From: Litsea cubeba
Lineage: Eukaryota > Streptophyta > Magnoliopsida > Laurales > Lauraceae
Length of the DNA stretch: 64,000 nt
Assembly: GCA_012931725.1 (NCBI GenBank)
Contig: CM022946.1
Coordinates: 139,948,603-140,012,602 of the forward strand
Reading direction: 5' to 3'
In this document: positions 54,914 through 64,000 of the stretch, in pieces
Layout: each line of letters opens with the position of its first letter
Numbering within the stretch: position 1 is the stretch's first letter
The notes under the pieces: model-generated
The model's database searches: none
What the model was told of the DNA's origin: nothing
Seen by the model: only the letters and a program-made list of their open reading frames with translations
Made by a program: the position numbers and the translations under genes

Positions 54914-57900
54914 TCTTCGGCATCATTGAGAATCTCCTGCACATGCTGGATCATGCCAAATCCGGCATCCAAGTGCCCAGAAAGGAGAGTCTCAATCCAA
55001 GAACTCAGAACTCGCACCACCACCTTCTTCGCACAAAGAAGAGATGACCCAGCTGAAGATTCGCCCCGCTCCGTCGGTCGGCTGCTCATGTCATCACCCA
55101 TTGGAAGAGTAACAAATGAACTCTTTCCAGTTGGAGCTATTCGGGAAGGAATCTCAGTACGAGGTATCTCCTCAACAGTGTCAGAACTGGTCCCCAGGAG
55201 TCTCTACCTCTGGCATCTCTTGCTCTGGTTCTAAAGGAAGCGACGGACTCTCCTCTGTCACTTCAAAACCTGCCAAAGAAACACAAAAAGGTATGAATAT
55301 GATCATGTTTGAAAATTATTATCAGGGTTATTACTACAAAATACGTTCTTAGACGACTGGCGGAAGACTCTCTTCCTCCATGAACTCATCGGAAGCATCA
55401 TCAACATTTGCATCCATCGATGGTTCAAAGTCATCAGAATCCTGTGGCAACTCAGCTGACAAGAAAAATGTTAGCAAACCAAGTCACAGACACAAAAAAA
55501 AAGCAAAAGAAGTCATACTAATTGGAGACTCTGGATTCACTCCAGAATCCCTCGGTTCTTCTTCAGGTGCCCCGACAGGATCCGTCACCACCACATCGGT
55601 TGGAACCTCAGGCATCACCAAGTCTTCCTCTACTAAAAAAAAAAAAAGAAAGCAGAAACAAGAAGCAAATCAGAACATGGAAAAATCCCATGAAAAGAAA
55701 TGGAAAGAGAAAAAGGAAGAATCATACCTTCACCGACGGTCTCTTCTTCTCGGCTTCTCTTTTCCGGAGGCTCATCAGCATTCCCTGGCACCTCCTCATT
55801 GATAGTAAGAGGGACTTCTAAGTCAGGAGAGTCCTCATGTTGCCCCTTGCTGCGATGATGACTCCTCTTCCTCTTACTTCTGTGGGTTCGCTTCTTAGAG
55901 GAACCCGCCCCGCTGTCAGAGTCAGGTCTCCCACTTGACTCCTCACCGGATGGTCTACTCTTGCCATAGACTCCACGGATGCTTGTTTTTGCGCCGCTTG
56001 CATCCAAGCATCAAGTTCGGCTTCCTCCTGTTCTAGCTGCTCTAAAGCCTCATCAGGTATTTCTCGAACAGCTTCAGAACCAATGACGCCCTGGTCATCG
56101 AGAAAGCCTATCTTGTGCTTCTCTCCAGAAAGGAAGGCCTAAACTTCCTCTCGCCGGACGCCATTCGACTTTCCAATGCCCTTTCCAGATGACAGCTTCA
56201 CATCAAGCTCCTTCTTGGAAAGCCCCCGATATGCCGAAAAGCTCTCCGCGAACCACTTCGCAAAGCCGGCAATCCAGGAAGTCGACAGCACAGGATAAGA
56301 GATCATGGCAGTAGTGTCTTCAGCACTATAGAAAGCCCATGCGTTTCTCCCGTCCTGTAAACCTCCAAAGCGCTTCACCATGCTTGAAGGCGCTCCAACA
56401 ATGCCTTTAGAAAAGCCCAACTGCAGAGCAAAGCGAGAAAGGACATACGGCTGGATGTCGACGAAAAGATGTCTGCGGTACACCATCGTGCCGACACGTA
56501 TACTGAAAAGCCACTCCTTCTCTGCATTTGTCAAGGAGTAATGCCTTCCCGACCCTGCCCTGGTAGAGTCGCTGGAGGCACCAAAATCAAAAGCCTTCTT
56601 CCACAACTCCGGAGAAAGCTTCACTGAAGATTGCCCCATCTCGACGTCCCTGAATCGTCGGATCCTCATGCGGGCAAACAAAAGTGATTCAGACACGGCT
56701 TTGCCCTTAGCCAGTCAAATCATCAGAGGATCATCATCCTGTGCAGCACCCAGCCGGTGGAAGCTAGGACAGTGGTACACATACCACGAATAAAAGATGT
56801 GGGCTGAAAATACCATATTCATAGGGAGCCCAAGCCGAACCAAAAAAGCAGCAGCCTGCATTTCGGTACACAAGTAAGAGTAGAGAGCTGGCACCAAAGC
56901 AAGCTGTTCCCCAAACGCCATCTGACAAGCTGGAAAAATACAATGCGGCCTGATGTGCGTTCCATCTCCTCCATCAAAAAATGGCCTCACCAAGCCAATA
57001 AGTGAGGTAAACAGCGAGATCTCTCCGCAGTACAATGTCAGGCATATGGCGTTTGTACTCGCACAGAAATCTCTCAACTCTTCTTGCATAGCCAAGATCT
57101 TCTTCGAACTTGGATCCTGAGCCCTGGCTTCCCAGGTCGCACTATCAGAAGACTCCCTGCTATCAAAAAAGTTGGGGAACGAAGAGTTAAAACACTTCCA
57201 ACTGCTGGATCTAACTTTCAAGCCTTCATTCTCCTTCAAAAAATCATAGAAGGCAACAAGCTGAAAGTACAGAAGCCTAAACTCCTCCGACTGCTCCTCG
57301 AGGACGCTGTCGATCAGCATAAACTCCTCATAGAGTTTGCCAAGGATGGGTAATCCAGTAATGGCGCTCAGCTCCTTCAAAGAGAAACAAATCTCACCAT
57401 TCGTCACAACGAAGGTATTGGTTTGTGGAAGGAATGACTCCAGCATAGCCATGAATGCCTCGTCGGAAAAGATCACGGTCTCCCTAAAGGCGCGGACCGC
57501 ATCAAAAATCCTGGCTTCCTTCAAAACAGCACCACCAATCAACAGGACGCGATCAGTCCACGACTTCCACTCGGAGTTAGCATTGAAACGGCCACGAAGT
57601 CGAAAAGGCTTTATCCAATTGCTGCCGTCACCGCTGAAAATACCAAGGCCCACCGGTCTCAAATCGACCGACGGATAATCAGAGCCCTGGTAGCCGCTGG
57701 CTGGTATCAATAGGCCCATGTCAGTAGGCGACTTCTCCGCATATCCAGGAGTACCGCCAACAAAAACCCCAGTCTTGATTACATTTGTCTTTCTCACCCA
57801 GCTTGTAGGATCTTCCCTCTTAGAGCATGTGGGGGCAAGGCTCATGATCGAGACGGTGCGATCAAACGTCGACCGGGTAGCAACAGTCTTCTTCTCACCA

Positions 57901-58938
57901 TCTGCTGTGAAAGAGAACTGAAAACATCTCCTCTGGTATGTCATGTCATCAGGGACAGCATCACCAAAGAAGAAGGTAGGCTTGGGTAAAATACTCTGAT
58001 CTTCCATCACCCATGGACGACTGCTTACCATGATCTTATAAAATTCCTCTCCCTTGAGAGCGATCAGTCGCTGCCTCATCTCATATCTGTTGAGGGAGTC
58101 GCACTCTTCCCGATTTCTCTCAACATACTGAACCTTGTCCTAAGCCTGCTGAACAGCCGGATTAGAAGATCTAGCAGATCGACGAGGTATGCTGGTAGCA
58201 GGCTCTTTACCCTTGCTCGTTCTAGAGGAACCACCTGCAAAGGATGGAAAAGAAAAAGATCAATCATCAAAATGACACGATTTAGCTAAAAAGAATCTGG
58301 CGAAATTTTAACATGATGCCGGGGCAATTCCGAAGAAAAGGAACTACTCCGAGAGAAATAAAAAGCTTGAAGATGGGCTCAACATTGCTGCGAGCTCCGA
58401 AACCCCAAACTTTCAAAACCTAAAAGTCTCTGCAAAATCAGGAAGGGCTCAACATCGCTGCGAGCTCCAAATTCCCAAATTTGCAAAAACTTTCAGGTAT
58501 GCTATCACATCATGCTACAAATTCAATTTACAAAAGAATACATGCATGAACATCTTGATTTAAAAAAAAAATGCATTATCATGATGAGAAAAAAAAGGGA
58601 AACTTTCTAAAAAAAAAAAAAGAAAAAGGAGAAAGAAAAAGAACAAAAAAGAAGGAAGAAAAATAAAACTTTCTCAAAAAAAAAGAGAGAAAGAAAACAA
58701 AACAAAAAAAAAGGGGTGGCCCACAGGCCACGTGGCCGTACGGCCAGATCCGTACGGATCTGTCTGTACGGCCCACAAAAAGAAAAAAAACATGCAAAAA
58801 AAAGGAAAGCATGAAGAAAAAAAAAGAAGAAAAAAAAAGTGTAAAAAAAAAAAAAAGAGAAAAAAAAAGATAGAACTTTTTATCATCCTATTTCCTACAA
58901 TGGAGTTTTCTTGAAAAAGGGAACTTACTTGAAGCCAT
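54914..58938 (-). pseudogene. Tat-A antisense gene, exons 1-5 upstream of Copia-2
   Basis: Exons on the - strand: 58938-58929 (ATGGCTTCA plus one base, donor GTAAGT), 58234-55728, 55632-55519, 55455-55345 and from 55269 to the Copia-2 site, continuing at 48458. Every splice border aligns with Tat-B. The plant-mobile-domain-like region is conserved (FVVTNGEICFSLKELSAITG, PALYSYLCTEMQAAAFLV). Lesions are TAG 58142-58140, TGA 56717-56715 (CGA in Tat-B), TAG 56141-56139 (TGG in Tat-B), a stop in exon 4 (near 55352), a C before the last donor, and an extra G near 55194. This copy is dead, but the shared intron/exon plan shows the structure predates both insertions. Confidence 0.75.
58714..58779. 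promoter_or_regulatory. GC-rich palindromic island in intron 1 of the Tat-A antisense gene
   Basis: GGCCACGTGGCC (58726-58737, G-box), then CGTACGG palindromes and a perfect 16-bp palindrome AGATCCGTACGGATCT (58746-58761). It sits in A-rich DNA exactly as in Tat-B, but is longer by one CTGTACGG unit. Confidence 0.5.
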
Positions 58939-59059
58939 TGATGGAGAAGAAGAAGAAAAGTCTTAAAGATCTTGAAGAAGAAGAACTCTTGGTCTTGAAG
59001 CCCTCTTGGAATTGTTGCAAAAGAAAGCAATAAGAGCAAGAGATCCAACCTCCTCCTTG

Positions 59060-59067
59060 ATTTTATA
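59060..59067 (-). promoter_or_regulatory. TATA box of the Tat-A antisense gene
   Basis: TATAAAAT on the - strand, 122 bases before the ATG, matching the position of the Tat-B box. Confidence 0.55.
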
Positions 59068-59886
59068 GAAGAGAGCAAACCAAAGAAGGAAAGAAGAAAG
59101 AGGTAAGTGGTACTAATTAGTAACCTTACCAAAAGAAAGAAATTAGAAAGATTCTTTCCCAAAAGAAAGATATCTTGAGGGATTCTCTCCCAAAAAGAAA
59201 TCAATGAGAGATTTTCTCCCAAAAGATAGGATCAATGAGAGATTCTCTCCCAAAGGAAGATATCTTGAGATATTCTCTCCCAAAATAAAGGAAACATGAG
59301 AGATTCTCTCCAAATAAAGATATTCTTAGATATTCTCAGTCCAATGGAGATATTTTTGGATATTCTTTATAAAAATGACACCATATGAGATCTAAGCCAT
59401 TTCAAAAGCTTAAGGTCCCATGGGTTAGCCCACATGAGCCAGGTTTGACCACCTAGCACATACAGCTTGTTAGGTCACAAGACCAAAATCGAAAACCAAA
59501 ACCTGATCCCCTAACTTGCCACATACAGCCTGTTAGGTCACAAGATCAAAACCAAAATTGACCCCCCAACATTCCACATACAGCTTGTTGGGTCACACGG
59601 TCAAAACCAAAACCGACCCCCTAACCTGCCACTACAGCTTGTTAGGTCACAAGGTCAAAACTCAAATCCACATCCTTGATGTCATCTTCAAAACTTTGCC
59701 TCGAGATGGTACGTGATCCCTTTCACTACCATAAAATTCCCCTGCAAGCTCAAAAGGCTACAAATACCAAAAGCAAGACTGCTCAAAGACTCTTGGTCAA
59801 GTCACAAGCTCTCCTTCACAAAATCTCTTCGAGGCACATCGACTACAAAAGTTAAGCGACTCGTCGCTGCACCTCGAGGGGGCATT
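59068..59886. other. Tat-A antisense upstream repeats and PPT
   Basis: gagattctctcccaaa units (59145-59345), four units of 'cacatacagcttgttaggtc' type (59456-59660), plain sequence, and CCTCGAGGGGGCATT (59872-59886) with the PPT next to the 3' LTR. No gene seen. Confidence 0.75.
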
Positions 59887-62409
59887 TGTTGACACCAAAA
59901 ATGTCACTTTGCCTCTTCAAGACCCAAAAAGCTGCATGAAGTCGTAACCTGCCATAAATAGGCAATGCTACTTCCAAAAATCAAATCTTGTCAGAATCAA
60001 ACAAAAACTGCAAGATCCTTCAAGACAGACAAAAGAGGAGTACACAAGAAGTTTCGGGCCATTTCAAAATCATTTGGCCTAAACTTCGCTTCTCCGGCAG
60101 CAGGAAAAGAGCTCCCGGCGGCAAAAGCATCGGAGACACCAAATCTTCGATCAGAGCCAATGGATGGTCTCAAAATACATTCAAAAGGCTCCAAGTCAAG
60201 TTCCGAGTCAAACCGACAACGTTTGACCCTACATCAACCCTCGAACAGCTAAATCAAGCCTCTCGGCGGCCAGAACCACTGAGGCCATCACTCATCAGAT
60301 AGAGCACATGGACAGCTTCAAAATGCTTACAAAGGGCTACACGTCAAATTTCAGGTCATTTCGACAACATTTGACCAGACTTTGACGCTCGGAAGCCAAA
60401 TCAGGCCTCATGGTGGGGAAGCTCCCTGGGACCATGGTTTCCAAGACAGAGCCTATGGATCATCTTAAAATGACTCCAATAGGTTCCCTGTCAAATTTCA
60501 AGTCAATCGGACATCGGTTGACCGCACATCAAGCCGCGACATCTTCATCGCGACAAAAAAAGTCTACTGGTGATAGGTTCCCAAACGGCTTCACTCAAAC
60601 AAAAGCCTATGGTTGCTCTTATTTATTGCTCAGGAGGCTTCATCCCAAATTTCAGGTCATTCCGACATCGTTTGGCCTAGTTTCAGCTTCTGACGGAAAA
60701 TCGGCAGCTCTGCGCGACAAAGTCTTCGGCTTTCTCGGAAAATTAGAAACTTTGCAAACCAAAATGCAAGGATTCTCATCAGGTTTTCTACAGGGAAATC
60801 AGGCCAATAAATGATCAAAAATGTCAAGAAAAAATACAGAAGAAAAACGAATCGAAAAACAGCAAAAACGGATGCAAAACGGGACAAAAAGTGGGAAAAC
60901 CCCTCCAGGGTCGCCGGCGACCCTGGAGCCCGGGATCGCCGGGAGGGCCCCGGAAACTCCGTTTTTCGCTATTTTTTCGCGATTCGAAGCGTCCGACCTC
61001 TGGGAATTTCCAAAATTCATACTTTTGAAACACCAAATCCTTTTGATATCCGTCAAAATCACAGGTCAATCATCGAGAGTATCAAAATCAACATTGATCG
61101 CCAACCGATCAACCAAAAAAGTGTGCTTTCTACCCGACCGATCGAGAAATCGACAGGACAGATGGCACCGACCCGCTGTTGGCAACCAATACCTGAAGTT
61201 ACATGGTCATCCGATGTCGATCTACATGAAGATCCATCGATAATCATCACCAAGAGAATCCCAAAAGACGTGGCACGGCCCGCGACTCTTCAACTGCTCG
61301 GCGACCACTTAATGTGATTAATTGACTAGCTTTATTACAGTCATTAATTCATTTCATTGGACGGACCAATCAGAAGCAAGCATCCGGGAGTTACAAGTCA
61401 ATTGATTCATGGTATTTAACCCATGAAACTCCTCCCATCATGGCGATTAAAGGCGATTAAATGCCCTCAATCTCCTCCGGCCAATCAGAAGCCAAGAAAA
61501 AGGAGTTACAAAATAAAGGAATTAAATCCTGTAACTCCCATTATGCGGCTTAATGACAATAAATGCCCATAAACTCTCCTAAATAGCTACCAAGAGCCTA
61601 TAAATAGGAGAGCACTCCAAAGGAATCCAGAACGGAAAAACAAGACAGATCCCAGATCAGGAAAAAGCACAGAAATCCAGAGAAAGAAAGAGAGAAAACT
61701 CTGCGGAAATTCTACACCGACCACCGCTACAAGGTGACAAAAGTCCCTTGGGGGGTCCCCCCCCCCAAGGTCCTTCCCTTCTCCTTCTGCCTCCAACGGC
61801 TTAGACGTGGCTTTTCAGCCCGTCTACTTAGTTTTTTATTGGACATAGGACCTCCTTTTGGTCTTTGTCCTCTAAAAACCTGAGGTTATAGCCATGCCAA
61901 GCGAATCAAGAGCATCCTCTGTTCTCATCTGCATGGATGATGGCGAGGCCCACATATGGCTTGCGACCGTCAATCTGAACGAGTCCCCCACAATCTCCTG
62001 AGAAGTTGGATCTTCCTTTTCTTGCTTTTCATTATAGTTTGTATTTTCCAAAAGAGACAAAAATCACAACTCTTGTCTTTCATTATTGATAAGAATTGTA
62101 AAATCGGTTATAAATGCCAAAATCGGCTATAAATGCCAAAACAATCGCCTTTCATGGCAAATCAAGAAAAATGTCTCTTTTCTTAAATATATGTGCAATA
62201 GAAAACTCAAAAGAAGTTGATTTCCATTTTACTTGCGAAGGTTGATCTCCGGATCACCACTTGCAATTCCAAGTAAAATAGAGAATCTGGCACACCCGCA
62301 CAAAAAAATGTTGATGCACGCCTCTGCCCCCGGTTACGAAATAGTAGGACCCAAATGGACTCCCACGTCCGCCGACCTCGGTAGAACCGAGCAGAATCGT
62401 TGTCCATCA
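59887..62409 (+). repeat. Tat-A 3' LTR
   Basis: 2,523 bp, TGTTGACACC...TTGTCCATCA. Same layout as the Tat-B LTRs, with TATA at 61599-61606 and only two ggctataaatgcc units. It is visibly more diverged from the Tat-B LTRs than those are from each other. Confidence 0.95.
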
Positions 62410-63454
62410 TAAAGATCTAAAAAAAAGTAAAAAAAAATAAAAAAAAAGAGACATAGACCACTAAGGTTAAACCAACTGCGTTCTTTGATCACGGTTGATT
62501 CAAGAAAAGCCTTGTCCAGAGTGTGGAGACAGCTTGACTGTTCTAGGCAAGGGTCCTCCAAACGGGTTCATTAAGTAACCTACCCTTACCTGGGGGCAAT
62601 TCTATCAATCGAGATTTCATAAGACCGGGTTAGGAGGCCTATATGTACTCTTTCGTCTTTTAAAATAAAAAAAATTCAAAATAAAAAATTTTAAAATTAA
62701 AAATAAAAAAAATTCAAAAAAAAAATCTTAAAAAAATAAATAAAAAAAATTCTTTTTAAAAAAAAAACTTCCGTCATTTTTGAGTTCAGATTGGAGAAAT
62801 TTTGGTCTCCTCCTTTCTGAGCACTGCCGTTCGCGGAAATCGGTGAGCCCGTGTTCAGATTGGAATGCGTTGTGCTCTCTTTGGTGAACCCGATATTGGC
62901 CTTTCAAAAAAAAAACTCGTCATTTTTGGATTCAGATCTGAGAAATTATGGTTCATTTCCTTCTGAGTACTGGCGCTCACGGAAATCGCTGAGACCGTAT
63001 TTGGATCGGAATACCATCTGCTCTCTTTGATGAATCCAATCTTTACCTTTCAAAACAGAGAATCTCATCTCATGGATGCGGTCTCAAAACATTTGTGTCT
63101 AGTAATACGCCCTTTCCGGGTCTACTGTATTCGCGACCGGCACATTTGTAACTCCAAACTTATATTCTTCTTACCTCGAGCAAGCTCTGCTTCTCGATAA
63201 GTCAAATTTAGGTTCACAATTGCTTATAGCAGTCATTGGAACGCTAATTCTGGGCTTATCATACCTGCAATCAGAACAATTGTACCCTCTATGGCTTTTT
63301 GCCTTCTTCATATTGCTTGGGTCATATCCCTCGAGTAATTTGAAAAGACAAAACCATAGAACTTCCCATTTATGATCATTATATTCTTGTGATTACTAAT
63401 GGATGCGGTCTTGTTTCATAAGTTTTTCGGAAAAACTAACAATGGCAGCATTGC
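62410..63454 (+). mobile_element. Tat-D: leader fragment of another Tat element
   Basis: Starts at 'taaagatctaaaa', equivalent to position 15541 inside the leader of Tat-B, and runs through the A/T-rich tract, two 147-bp units and the unique pre-gag stretch to the gag start ATGGCAGCA (ATG at 63442). It is most similar to the Tat-A leader. The PBS end is absent, so it is probably the target into which Tat-A inserted; the 5-bp duplicate would then be TAAAG (62410-62414). The TTTCAG seen before gag in Tat-A and Tat-B reads TTTCATAAG here. Confidence 0.75.
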
Positions 63455-64000
63455 TGTTGACACCAAAAATGTCACTTTGCCTCTTCAAGATCCAAAGAGC
63501 GACATGAAGTCGCAACCTGCCATAAATAGGCAGTGCTACTTCCAAAAAATCAAATCTTGTCAGAATCAAACAAAAACTGCAAGATCCTTCAAGACAGCCA
63601 AAAGAGGAGTACACAAGAAGTTTCGGGCTATTTCAAAATCATTTGGCCTAACTTCGCTTCTCCGGCAGCTGAAAAGGAGCTCCCAACGGCGAAAGCATCG
63701 GAGACACCAAATCTTCGATCAGAGCCAATGGATGGTCTCAAAATACATCCAAAAGGCTCCACGTCAAGTTCCGAGTCAAACCGACAACGTTTGACCCTAC
63801 ATCAACCCTCGAACAGCTAAATCAAGCCTCTCGGCGGCCAGAACCACCGAGGCCATCACTCATCAGATAGAGCACATGGACGGCTTCAAAATGCTTACAA
63901 AGGGCTACACGTCAAATTTCAGGTCATTTTGACAACATTTGACCAGACTTTGACGCTCTGAAGCCAAATCAGGCCTCTCGGCGGCGAAGCTCCCCGGAAC
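63455..64000 (+). mobile_element. Tat-E: start of a further Tat LTR, cut by the window edge
   Basis: TGTTGACACC and the next 536 bases match the first part of the Tat LTRs (12574, 33158, 59887). It begins right after ATGGCAGCATTGC of Tat-D, so it probably inserted in the first codons of that gag with ATTGC (63450-63454) as target duplicate. The far end is outside the window. Confidence 0.85.

Larger units (their letters stand above)
1..62409 (+). mobile_element. Tat-A: Ty3/gypsy Tat-lineage element, split by three copia elements
   Basis: This element is the framework of most of the window. Its pieces are 1-2966 (leader, gag start), 9417-10054 (gag middle), 42937-48458 (gag end, protease, integrase, spacer, 3' end of the antisense gene) and 54914-62409 (rest of the antisense gene, its promoter region, 3' LTR). 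The pieces were joined by base-level similarity to the uninterrupted copy Tat-B and by 5-bp duplications at each interruption. The 5' LTR lies left of the window. RT and both RNase H domains are missing, with a junction near 45415, so the copy cannot be autonomous. Assignment to the Tat lineage rests on similarity to Tat-B, which has a dual RNase H and an antisense gene. Confidence 0.9.

Overview
The window is repeat-rich nuclear DNA from a flowering plant. Almost every base belongs to a nest of LTR retrotransposons. I found no ordinary host gene, tRNA, rRNA or CRISPR array. The plant origin follows from the element types: Ty3/gypsy elements of the Tat lineage with two RNase H domains and an antisense gene, and Ty1/copia elements with tRNA-Met primer sites. 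The species cannot be read from the sequence.

Layout from outside in. (1) A Tat element, here Tat-A, enters from the left edge inside its leader and ends with its 3' LTR at 62409. (2) Three copia elements sit inside it, each with a perfect 5-bp target duplication: Copia-1 (2967-9416, + strand, GACAC), Copia-3 (10055-42936, - strand, CCCTC) and Copia-2 (48459-54913, - strand, TCTTC). (3) Copia-3 is itself split by a complete 23-kb Tat element, Tat-B (12574-35731, + strand, GGCGT). (4) Right of Tat-A lies the leader of another Tat element (Tat-D, 62410-63454), interrupted by the LTR of a further one (Tat-E, 63455 to the edge).

Tat-B is the reference copy: LTR, repeat-filled leader, one ancestral gag-protease-RT-RNaseH-archaeal-type RNaseH-integrase frame now broken by a few stops and frameshifts, a repeat-rich spacer, an antisense gene, its promoter region and the 3' LTR. 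Tat-A has the same order but has lost RT and RNase H.

The most notable content is the antisense gene between pol and the 3' LTR of both Tat copies. It is more than an open reading frame. It has its own TATA box, a 10-nt first coding exon (ATG plus seven bases) ending at a GTAAGT donor, a long first intron holding a GC-rich palindromic island with a G-box, and four introns with consensus borders that keep one reading frame across five exons. The product is about 1,230 residues: a plant-mobile-domain-like N-terminal half, a basic nuclear-localisation-like stretch and a C-terminal coiled coil. Because the introns are antisense to the genomic RNA, they survive retrotransposition. A second notable point is that the two separately inserted copies of the Copia-1/Copia-2 family share one internal junction that removes almost all of the reverse transcriptase. 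This implies a non-autonomous lineage mobilised in trans.
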